The notes below the pieces were generated by a model. That model worked only from the letters and a program-made list of their open reading frames with translations. It was not told the origin of the DNA and made no database searches. DNA of 64,000 bases from Mycobacteriaceae bacterium (GTDB taxonomy: Bacteria > Actinomycetota > Actinomycetes > Mycobacteriales > Mycobacteriaceae): positions 62,001-126,000 of the forward strand of contig JAFARC010000082.1 in assembly GCA_019245755.1 (NCBI GenBank), in the 5' to 3' direction. The position numbers were made by a program, and so were the translations under genes. This document shows positions 56,403-64,000 of the stretch, in pieces (position 1 is the stretch's first letter; every line of letters begins with the position of its first letter).

Positions 56403-57248
56403 ATGGTGGCTAGCATCGAGCAGTTCCGCTACGACGGTAAGCGGGCGCTTGTGGTGGGTGGTGCTACCGGAATGGGGGCGGCAGCGGCCCAAACGGCAGC
56501 GGCGCTGGGCGCCGAGGTCGTGGTAATGGACTGCGCGCCGGTGACGTACGACGTAGCCGACGCAGTGAACGTCGACCTCACGGATCCTGGTTCCATCGAT
56601 GCGGCGCTCGATGAACTCGACGGACCGATCGATGCACTCTTTTCCGCGGCTGGTGTTGCTGGTGGGCCTGATCTGATGAAAGTCAACTTCATCGGTCACC
56701 GCTACCTCATCGAGCGGCTGCTGAGCGCTGGGCACCTGCCCCGCGGCTCGGCGATCTGCTTCATCTCGTCGGTTGCCGGCATCGGCTGGGAGAATGATCT
56801 GCCTCGGCTGCAGGAGTTCTTGGCGACGCCCGACTACGAGGCGGCCAACGCGTGGGTTTCCGACCACGAGGCCGAGGGCATCATCCACTACGGCTTTTCC
56901 AAGCAGGCCATCAACGCCTACGTGGCGACGCAGGCGTATCCGTTGTTGAGGCTGGGTGTGCGTATCAACGCGATCTGCCCCGGTCCCACCGATACGCCGC
57001 TGGCCCGCGCCAACGCCGACCTGTGGCTATCGTTCGCTCAGGATTATCGCGATGCCACTGGCTGCGACGTCCATACGGCCGAGCAAATGGGCAACGTCAT
57101 GGTGTTCCTCAACAGCGCGGCGGCCTGCGCCATCAGCGGGGTCACCTTGCTGGTTGACAACGGTCACGTGATGTCGTCGCTGACGGGATCGTATGCGCCT
57201 GGTAAGCCCCTCATCGACCTCATCATGGGCCGCGTATCGCTACCTTAA
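56403..57248 (+). CDS. SDR family oxidoreductase (hydroxysteroid/coniferyl-alcohol dehydrogenase-like)
   Basis: KRALVVGGATGMGAAAAQTAAALGAEVVVMDCAPV...SAAGVAGGPDLMKVNFIGHRYLIERLL...HYGFSKQAINAYVATQA. Confidence 0.9.
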   Translation: MVASIEQFRYDGKRALVVGGATGMGAAAAQTAAALGAEVVVMDCAPVTYDVADAVNVDLTDPGSIDAALDELDGPIDALFSAAGVAGGPDLMKVNFIGHRYLIERLLSAGHLPRGSAICFISSVAGIGWENDLPRLQEFLATPDYEAANAWVSDHEAEGIIHYGFSKQAINAYVATQAYPLLRLGVRINAICPGPTDTPLARANADLWLSFAQDYRDATGCDVHTAEQMGNVMVFLNSAAACAISGVTLLVDNGHVMSSLTGSYAPGKPLIDLIMGRVSLP

Positions 57249-57509
57249 GCCGCTCAGCACACCGCATGGTGGGGCACCGTGACTACAGCTCACGTGAACT
57301 GAGCAGCCGGGAGCGGCCTGCGCCACATCGGGAATGGGCTTCACGACGCGCATCTTCCAATTGATCGCGACGCATTCCAGCCGCGGCAACGCGTCGCACA
57401 CATGCGGGGATTCCACGCGGCGGCCCCGTTCGGGTACACCCAACCCGGAACCCGAAGGGCACTAGAACCGATCGCCGGACGTGAGTCGGTGATCAGGCTG
57501 CGCCATCGG

Positions 57510-57550
57510 CCGATTGGCAATTCCGATTGGCCAATGCCGATTGGCAATAG
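57510..57550 (+). repeat. Three tandem copies of approx. CCGATTGGCAATn (13-14 bp)
   Basis: ccgattggcaatt / ccgattggccaatg / ccgattggcaatag, 80 bp upstream of a secreted-protein gene. Confidence 0.85.
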
Positions 57551-57631
57551 GGGCTCAACGGCGTCTGGAGCGACCTACGCTGATGGTTCAGAATGAGCTG
57601 GCGAGAAGCGGACCCTGACGGAGGGCGGGAC

Positions 57632-58012
57632 ATGAAAATCATGGCTGTGGTCGTGTTGGGTTGCGGGCTCTTGGCCGCGCCGGTGATCGGTGCCGGTCCT
57701 GCGTCGGGCGAGCCGTCGTCGTGTGATGGCGCGGGCTGCGTCCCGTACGTGGCGCAGAATGTCACGGCGGGCGCGCAGTGCTCGGCTCGCACCCGGTACG
57801 ACTTCGGCCTGGACTCGTCGGGCGCCACGTTGATCTGCGCTTCGGTAGGCAAATGGGCACCGACCAGAGCCTTGACCGGTGTCCGGCCCCTAGGGGCGCC
57901 ATGCTATGGAAGCGCAGGTTCGGCACAGTCACCCGACGGCCTGCCGATGACCTGCAATGGGTGGGGCTGGACCGGCAACTACCCCGACATGTACGCCGCC
58001 ACCGCGGCTTGA
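57632..58012 (+). CDS. Small secreted hypothetical protein with signal peptide
   Basis: MKIMAVVVLGCGLLAAPVIGAGPASGEPSSCDGAGCVPYVAQNV...; Cys-rich mature part. Confidence 0.75.
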   Translation: MKIMAVVVLGCGLLAAPVIGAGPASGEPSSCDGAGCVPYVAQNVTAGAQCSARTRYDFGLDSSGATLICASVGKWAPTRALTGVRPLGAPCYGSAGSAQSPDGLPMTCNGWGWTGNYPDMYAATAA

Positions 58013-58180
58013 GATCAGAGACTGCGCATCCGGCGGATCACACGGGTGAACCGGCGACAACGCGTGTGTGACGGTTTCGGGTTCCAGGCCGGAAGACCGG
58101 CACACCCAACAGGGGGTGGTGGACGACGGTCCGCGGCTATTCCGCAACTGAAACTTCCAGTGGAAAACCGCTATTGGGCG

Positions 58181-58753
58181 TTATGCCGGATTTTTTTGGA
58201 ACCAGTCGAGCACCTGCCCGGCGTGCGTGTTCGGCGGGAAGACGGGATAAAAGACGTGCTCAACTGTCCCGTTATTGACGATCAACGTCAGGCGTGAATA
58301 CAGGCGGCTGTGGCCCGGTGCCGCGAATGTCGGGAGGTCGAGGACATCGGCCACGGTGAACTCGGGGTCGGAGAGCATTTGAAACGGCAGGTGCAGCCGC
58401 TCGACAACTTCGGCCTGATACGGCGGAGACTGGCTTGACATCCCGTAGATTTCGGCGGCCCCGGCTTGATGTAGTTCGTCGTAGTGGTCCCGAAAGCTAC
58501 ACGCTTCGGTGGAGCAACCACGCGCGCCGGGAATCGAGTCCCATCCGTCGGGAAGGTCGACACCGGGTTGGCCCGTGAGCGGATACAGATAAATGACGGT
58601 ACGCCCCGCGGGCAGAGCGGCGAGGTCGACACGGTTACCGTCGCTGGTGGACAAGACGACTCTGGGCATTGGCAGTCCCGGCAAGTGCGCCGCGCGACCA
58701 TCGTCTTCGGGCACAGGGAGATCGGCCGGCAAAGTCGTGTAGTCCTCCGACAT
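58181..58753 (-). CDS. Peroxiredoxin/AhpC-TSA-like protein
   Basis: RTVIYLYPLTGQPGVDLPDGWDSIPGARGCSTEACSFRDHYDELHQAGAAEIYGMSSQSPPYQAEVVERLHLPFQMLSDPE. Confidence 0.88.
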   Translation of the reverse strand: MSEDYTTLPADLPVPEDDGRAAHLPGLPMPRVVLSTSDGNRVDLAALPAGRTVIYLYPLTGQPGVDLPDGWDSIPGARGCSTEACSFRDHYDELHQAGAAEIYGMSSQSPPYQAEVVERLHLPFQMLSDPEFTVADVLDLPTFAAPGHSRLYSRLTLIVNNGTVEHVFYPVFPPNTHAGQVLDWFQKNPA

Positions 58754-58809
58754 GGTGACACCCTCCATTTGTGCGGTTCGTGCGCGGCGGCCAGTCAGAC
58801 ACTCGGGGT

Positions 58810-59241
58810 CTAAAGATCTGCGGAGTAGTCGGCGGTGAACCAGCGGTCGGGACGGACGGTGAACAGCACACTCTCCCGGCCATCAAGCGCGCGGGCGAAC
58901 TGACGTCCGCCCGTTTCGCCGAGATAGCGGATAGCGATGGCTTCCCGTACCTCCAGTGGGGAGGGCGTGACGGCGTCGACCACCGTGCCCTCGACGGCCA
59001 CATATTGGTAGGGCAACTCCTCGCGCTGCACGACGAGCGTCACCGCGCCGGCCCGCTCGATAAGCTTGGCCTTGCGTCGAGACGCGCCGGTGTTGATCCG
59101 GATGTTGCCGCCTGGTGTGTAGTCGTACCAGATCGGCACGCTGGCCGGCGGGCGGCCGTCGGTTGCGGCGACAGACAGGACGGCAACGTGCTTTTCGGCG
59201 AGAAAGTCCTGGCGTTCGGCTTCGGTGAAATCTTTTGGCAT
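58810..59241 (-). CDS. Pyridoxamine-5'-phosphate-oxidase-fold (PPOX/FDOR) protein
   Basis: VAVLSVAATDGRPPASVPIWYDYTPGGNIRINTGASRRKAKLIERAGAVTLVVQREELPYQYVAVEGTV. Confidence 0.85.
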   Translation of the reverse strand: MPKDFTEAERQDFLAEKHVAVLSVAATDGRPPASVPIWYDYTPGGNIRINTGASRRKAKLIERAGAVTLVVQREELPYQYVAVEGTVVDAVTPSPLEVREAIAIRYLGETGGRQFARALDGRESVLFTVRPDRWFTADYSADL

Positions 59242-59303
59242 GTCCGCTGAACATGCTTGCCTGCAGCGATATTCCCGCGCCGCGGAAGCCGGCCCATTTG
59301 CTA

Positions 59304-61223
59304 TCAGACGGGCCGGCCTTGTTGGCTGTAGGCGACGCGGCCAACCCGCCAGGCGCCTTCGCCCAGCAGCTCCAAGTGGTGTTGGTGGTGCTGTTCGACG
59401 CAGCTGTTATGACCGACGCTGACAACGATGGTTTGCGGCAGCTCCGTGCGCAGCAGCTGGTACAGCGCGTGCTCCAGCCCCTCATCCAGTGCGGAGGTGG
59501 CCTCGTCAAGGAACACGGCCTTCGGTCTGGTCAGCAGAACACGGGCGAACGCGATGCGCTGCTGCTCACCGGGTGAGAGCACCTTGGCCCAGTCCCGCTT
59601 CTCGTCAAGCCGGTCGCGCAGGTGGGGCAGGAAAACCTGGGTGAGCACATCGCGCAACCGTTCGTCGTCGATGTCACCCGCTGTGTTCGGGTAGGACAGC
59701 ACCGTGCGCAGATTCCCCAGCGGCACATACGGCAGCTGAGACACGAACATGGTCTGGCGGTCGCCGGCGGGCCGAAGCCAGAGGCCGGTGGTGGCCGGCC
59801 ACAACTCGGCCAGGCTGCGCAGCAGCGTGGTCTTTCCGCTCCCCGACGAGCCGGTGATCACCATCGACTCCCCCGGCTGCAGGCGCAGGTCGAGCGGGTC
59901 GATCAGCTGATCGCCTGCCGGTGTGCGCACCTCCACGCCGTCCAGCTCAACCGTGTCACCGAGGCTCGGCTCGGTGGTCAGCACCGGCAGTCGGCGGGCG
60001 CGCTCGTTGGCCTCGACGAGCCCGTACAGTCGGATGATCGCGGCGTTGTAGCTGGCGAACTGGCCGTACGCGTTGCGGAAGAACGACAATCCGCTCTGGA
60101 TCTTGCCGAACGCGGTCGCCGACTGCGTCACGTCGCCCAACTTGATGGTGCCGGCGAACAGCCGCGGTGCCTGCAGCAGGAACGGCAGCGGGACGATCGC
60201 CTGGGTAACCGAAAAGTTCCACCCGACCAAGCCGACCGTGCGGCGAACGTAGCGCCGGTAATTCGAGATGATGGCCGCAAACCTGGTGTCGAGTTGCTCG
60301 CGCTCGGCTTGCTCCCCGCGGTAGAACCCCACCGCCTCTGCGGCGTCGCGCAACCGCACCAGCGCGTAGCGAAACGCGGCGTTGGTCTGCTCGTTGCGGA
60401 AACTCAGCCGGATCAGCGGGCGACCGATCCGAAACGCGATCACCGAGGCGACCAGCACGTAGGCCAGAACAATCCAAAACAGCGCCTTCGGGATGGTGAG
60501 CCCAACCAGGCTCAGCGGCCCCGAAAGCTTCCACAAGATCACCGCGAACGACCCGACCGAAACCACCGAATCCACCGCGCCGAACAGCAACGTGCTCTGC
60601 GAGTAGTACGACGGAACGTTGGGGCCGGTACCCACCCCGGTAGTGAAGATGTCGATGTCCTGCTGAATGCGTTGATCGGGATTGTCGATGGCGGGCTCGG
60701 CGAAGCGGCCCCGGTAGTACGCGCGGCCGGCAAGCCAGTCGCCAGTGAGCCGATCGGTCAACCACACCCGCCAACGGATGATGAAGCGCTGGGTCAGGTA
60801 GGTGTCGAACACAATCCGCGCGATGTGGATCGTCGCAAGGATGCAAAAGATCCCGATCGCGACCCAGAAGCCGTGCACTCCCGAGCCGCGCAGCGCCGCG
60901 TTGTGCGCGCCAGCACCCTGGAACGCCATTTGGAGGGCCGAGTACAGGTCGTTGTTGTAGTAGCTGAGCAGCACCTCGAGGCGCACCGATGCGATCACCG
61001 ACAGCAGCAACACCGCAACCATGCCCCACACCGGCACACTCGCCGCGCCGGTGAAATACTCCCCGGTGATCCGCCAGAACCGCCATCCCCATCTGCTGTA
61101 GCGGATCAGCAGGACCGCGAACACCAACACGCATCCGGCGCTGATCGCCCAGGCGCCGAGGATCCACAGCAGGGACGCGACCAGCTCGTTGCCCCAATCG
61201 ATCGAGGGCCTGAACTTCTCCAA
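59304..61223 (-). CDS. ABC transporter permease/ATP-binding protein, SbmA/BacA-like (Rv1819c-like)
   Basis: [12 protein letters not shown]...[47 protein letters not shown]; Walker [54 protein letters not shown]. Confidence 0.92.
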   Translation of the reverse strand: MEKFRPSIDWGNELVASLLWILGAWAISAGCVLVFAVLLIRYSRWGWRFWRITGEYFTGAASVPVWGMVAVLLLSVIASVRLEVLLSYYNNDLYSALQMAFQGAGAHNAALRGSGVHGFWVAIGIFCILATIHIARIVFDTYLTQRFIIRWRVWLTDRLTGDWLAGRAYYRGRFAEPAIDNPDQRIQQDIDIFTTGVGTGPNVPSYYSQSTLLFGAVDSVVSVGSFAVILWKLSGPLSLVGLTIPKALFWIVLAYVLVASVIAFRIGRPLIRLSFRNEQTNAAFRYALVRLRDAAEAVGFYRGEQAEREQLDTRFAAIISNYRRYVRRTVGLVGWNFSVTQAIVPLPFLLQAPRLFAGTIKLGDVTQSATAFGKIQSGLSFFRNAYGQFASYNAAIIRLYGLVEANERARRLPVLTTEPSLGDTVELDGVEVRTPAGDQLIDPLDLRLQPGESMVITGSSGSGKTTLLRSLAELWPATTGLWLRPAGDRQTMFVSQLPYVPLGNLRTVLSYPNTAGDIDDERLRDVLTQVFLPHLRDRLDEKRDWAKVLSPGEQQRIAFARVLLTRPKAVFLDEATSALDEGLEHALYQLLRTELPQTIVVSVGHNSCVEQHHQHHLELLGEGAWRVGRVAYSQQGRPV

Positions 61224-61307
61224 CGGATCACCCTCCTGAGCGGTGGCGCTGGGGACTAACGGTCCCTGGCCGGCGGTTTACCTGAGGGATGAGTATCGAC
61301 TCCCGTT

Positions 61308-63200
61308 GTGAACAATGTCGAAACACGGCTGATGGCGATCTCGCGGGGGCGGCGAAGACGGCCCGCGCGGTCGCCGACCGCTGCTACGGTTCTCCTAGAC
61401 GGGGACCGCAACGAGGAGGCGCCTGCCGTGCCGCCGCTGCTTCGTGAACTGCTGCGTCCGCGCCGGCGGATGCTGGCCGTCATTTTGGCCGCGATGCTGG
61501 TGCAGATGGCGATGGGCCTGGCCACGCCCTGGCCACTGAAGGTCATCATCGACAACGTCGTCGGAAACCACCGTCCGCCGGCCTGGATCGCTTGGCTGTT
61601 GCCGATCCTCGGCGGCCCCAGCAAGGCCCACATCGCGGCGGCCGCCGGGATCGTGACCGTCGTGATCGCCGCGGCGACCGGAGCCGCGATGTATGTCGCC
61701 AGCTACTTCACCGAGAGCTTGAGTCAGGGCATCGGAAACGATCTGCGCGTGCGGCTCTATCACCACCTACAACAGCTGTCCCTGGCCTATTACGACACCA
61801 CGCGGGTCGGCAGCATCCTGAGCACGCTCACCAGTGACGTCCAGACGATCCAGAGCTTCGCGTCGGTGTCGACCCTGAACATCGTCACCGACACCCTGAC
61901 GCTGGTCGGGATGACCGTTGTGATGTTCCTGCTGCGGTGGGATTTCGCGTTGATCGCGCTGGCGGTAACACCGGTGCTGGCGATCTTCGTCCTGCGGGTC
62001 AACAAAGCTGTCCGCGCGGCCGTCAAGGAGGTACGCACCCGACAATCCGATCTGCTGGCCACGCTGCAGGAGGGCCTGCAATCGATCGAAGTGGTGCAGG
62101 CGTTCGGGCGCGAGGACCTCGAGGAACAGCAACTGCGCAAGGTCAGCATGGAGACCGTGACGGCCTGGCTCAAGGCGCGGCGGGTGTCCTCGCTGCTGTC
62201 CCCCATCGTCGCCCTGGTGGTTGCGATGTGCACCGGCCTGGTGCTGTGGCGGGGTTCACTGCTGATCCTGGCCGGCACGATGACGCTGGGCGCGCTCACC
62301 GTTTTCCTCACCTACCTGGCCAAATTCTTCCAACCGGTGCGCGACCTCGCCCAGATGACCAACACCATCGCGCAGGTTTCGGTGGGGTTTCAGCGGGTCC
62401 TGGCGGTCTGTGACGCCGACAAAGTCATCCCGGAGCGCGCCGCGCCTACCGATCCGCCGCCGTTTCGCGGCGAGATCGCCTTCGATCGGGTGGCCTTCGG
62501 CTATGACCCGGCGGTGCCGGTGTTGCGCGACGTCAGCTTCACCATCAGCCCGGGTGAAATGGTCGGCATCGTCGGCCCGACCGGCAGTGGCAAATCCACC
62601 GCCGTCTGCTTGATCCCACGCTTCCGTGACCCGGACGCCGGGTCGATCAAGATCGACGGCGTGGACATCTGTGATTTCACGCTGCACGGACTTCGCTGCC
62701 AGATCGGCTTTGTGCTGCAGGACACCGTGCTGCTGCGCGGGACCGTGCGCGACAACATCGCCTTCGGCCGGCCCGACGCCACCGACGACGAAGTCATCGA
62801 AGCGGCCAAACTGGCCAACGCACACGAGTTCATCATGCGCATGCCCGACGGCTACGCCAGCCTCGTCGGCGACCGTGGCATGACGCTCTCCGGCGGGCAA
62901 CGCCAACGCATCGGAATCGCCCGAGCCCTCATCCGCGACAACCCCATCCTCATCCTCGACGAGCCCACCGCGGCACTAGACGCCGAATCCGAAGAGCTGG
63001 TGATCGAAGCCCTGGAACGGCTGATGCAAGGCCGCACCGTCATCACCATCGCCCACCGGCTGAGCACCCTGCGCGCCGCTGACAAGATCATCGTGATCAA
63101 GGACGGCGTGGTGGCCGAAAACGGCAGCCACGAGCAGTTGCTGGCCCGCGACGGGGTCTACGCCCAACTGCACCACCTGCAGTTCGACAAGCCGGCATGA
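61308..63200 (+). CDS. Type-1 ABC exporter half transporter (MsbA-like)
   Basis: TM domain then VGIVGPTGSGKSTAVCLIPRF, LSGGQRQRIGIARALIRDNPILILDEPTAALDAESEELV. Confidence 0.95.
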   Translation: MNNVETRLMAISRGRRRRPARSPTAATVLLDGDRNEEAPAVPPLLRELLRPRRRMLAVILAAMLVQMAMGLATPWPLKVIIDNVVGNHRPPAWIAWLLPILGGPSKAHIAAAAGIVTVVIAAATGAAMYVASYFTESLSQGIGNDLRVRLYHHLQQLSLAYYDTTRVGSILSTLTSDVQTIQSFASVSTLNIVTDTLTLVGMTVVMFLLRWDFALIALAVTPVLAIFVLRVNKAVRAAVKEVRTRQSDLLATLQEGLQSIEVVQAFGREDLEEQQLRKVSMETVTAWLKARRVSSLLSPIVALVVAMCTGLVLWRGSLLILAGTMTLGALTVFLTYLAKFFQPVRDLAQMTNTIAQVSVGFQRVLAVCDADKVIPERAAPTDPPPFRGEIAFDRVAFGYDPAVPVLRDVSFTISPGEMVGIVGPTGSGKSTAVCLIPRFRDPDAGSIKIDGVDICDFTLHGLRCQIGFVLQDTVLLRGTVRDNIAFGRPDATDDEVIEAAKLANAHEFIMRMPDGYASLVGDRGMTLSGGQRQRIGIARALIRDNPILILDEPTAALDAESEELVIEALERLMQGRTVITIAHRLSTLRAADKIIVIKDGVVAENGSHEQLLARDGVYAQLHHLQFDKPA

Positions 63201-63398
63201 TCCGCCGCCGCGGGTGCGGCCGTGGCCGGCTAGCCACCGTCGGCCGTTAACGGCGCGCCGACGGCGGGTGAACGTTGGGGATGGCGGCGGTTGGCGATGA
63301 TCGTTATCTGACCAATCGTGTCGGTGACGGGTGTCACGCTGTTAGCATCCGGCTAGCCCTGCTCTTTGGAATTCTCTTCGCGACGAAGGAGATAAGCG

Positions 63399-64000
63399 AT
63401 GTTGACGATGCGCGATCACGGCGTTGAGGACTACGCGGGATTGGCCGACATGGACGCCACCGACGTCGGTGTGCTCGGCGATGACGACCGCGCCTGCCTG
63501 CAGGAGCTGGGCCACTACCTGGCCGACGCCGATGCCTGGCAGCGTTTCGGGGTCTGGCTGCTGCACAAGCATTTCGAACCGGCCCCCGGAGAGGTTTTCG
63601 TCGAACGCGCCAGCACCGCGGCGCGAAAGACCCAAACCACTCCGGTAGCGCGCTCGGCGTTCGGCCAGCAGGCATTGCACACGACCGCGATCCGGTTCGA
63701 CGACTCGGTCAGCAGCGGGCTGGGCGTGATCGGCATGGAGTTCGCCGAGCCGGGCGACTTCGGCGAGATCTCGCCACTAAGCGATGACGACGAGGCCGTG
63801 TTGGCCGGCATCGCCGAGCGGCTGGCCGCCCACGGCAAGACCGAGCGCTTCGGGGTGCGGCTGATCCGCAACCCGCTGGGCCTGGCCGAGCACCAACTGC
63901 TCCACGAGACCTGCGACAGCACCCAGCGGATGCTGCAGTGCACCGTCGGTGAGCGCGACGCCCTGCTCGCCGACCACACCATCGTCCAAACGGCCTGGCG
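63399..64000 (+). CDS. Hypothetical protein, 3' end outside window
   Basis: ATG preceded by gaaggag; open frame MLTMRDHGVEDYAGLADMDATDVGVLGDDDRACLQELGHYLADADAWQRFGVWLLHKHFEP... to base 64000; absent from ORF track because it has no stop. Confidence 0.8.
   Translation, partial: MLTMRDHGVEDYAGLADMDATDVGVLGDDDRACLQELGHYLADADAWQRFGVWLLHKHFEPAPGEVFVERASTAARKTQTTPVARSAFGQQALHTTAIRFDDSVSSGLGVIGMEFAEPGDFGEISPLSDDDEAVLAGIAERLAAHGKTERFGVRLIRNPLGLAEHQLLHETCDSTQRMLQCTVGERDALLADHTIVQTAW

Noticed and set aside
57510-57550. Possible CRISPR-like repeat
   Set aside because: Only three 13-14 bp units with no spacers and no cas genes.
59622-61259. 545-aa plus-strand ORF
   Set aside because: Antisense shadow of the BacA-like ABC transporter.
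1-64000. Mobile element or prophage origin for the catabolic island
   Set aside because: No transposase, integrase, terminal repeats or tRNA boundary found in the window; island status rests only on gene content.

Overview
High-GC actinobacterial (mycobacterium-like) chromosomal window. It is almost entirely protein coding; I saw no tRNA/rRNA, CRISPR array or transposase. Three blocks are visible. (1) About 1.7-40 kb: a dense catabolic island of acyl-CoA ligases, two crotonase paralogs, TPP-dependent E1 alpha/beta with a stand-alone lipoyl domain, CoA-transferases (one a tandem fusion), KstD-like flavoprotein, two Rieske oxygenases plus a Rieske ferredoxin, two P450s, four amidohydrolases, MaoC pair, SnoaL-like proteins, a mycofactocin-type SDR and NDMA-type ADH, a dehalogenase and a GntR/FCD regulator. 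(2) About 40.5-57.2 kb: a second lipid/terpenoid-like block with two P450s, ALDH, SDRs, an AveC-like membrane protein, a leaderless periplasmic-binding-protein homolog, a MoxR-family ATPase + VWA protein pair, two tandem acyl-CoA dehydrogenases and a tandem-TetR (Mce3R-like) regulator. (3) 57.6-64 kb: more ordinary genes (secreted protein, peroxiredoxin, PPOX-fold protein, BacA/Rv1819c-like ABC transporter, type-1 ABC half transporter, truncated hypothetical). The main new observation is that the two accessory blocks carry two different recurrent intergenic DNA motifs. An approx. 26-bp element (CTAKAMTRCCTAAAATWRTAAAGATR) occurs, with varying strength, in all six divergent promoter regions of block 1. 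A 16-bp imperfect palindrome (GAACADATDTTTGGTC) occurs seven times in block 2, including ahead of the tandem-TetR gene. Together they suggest two separately controlled regulons of unknown substrate. Decayed genes (fadE remnant, SDR pseudogene) and enzymes with atypical active-site or metal-site motifs are also reported. All family calls are from reading the translations; no database search was run.
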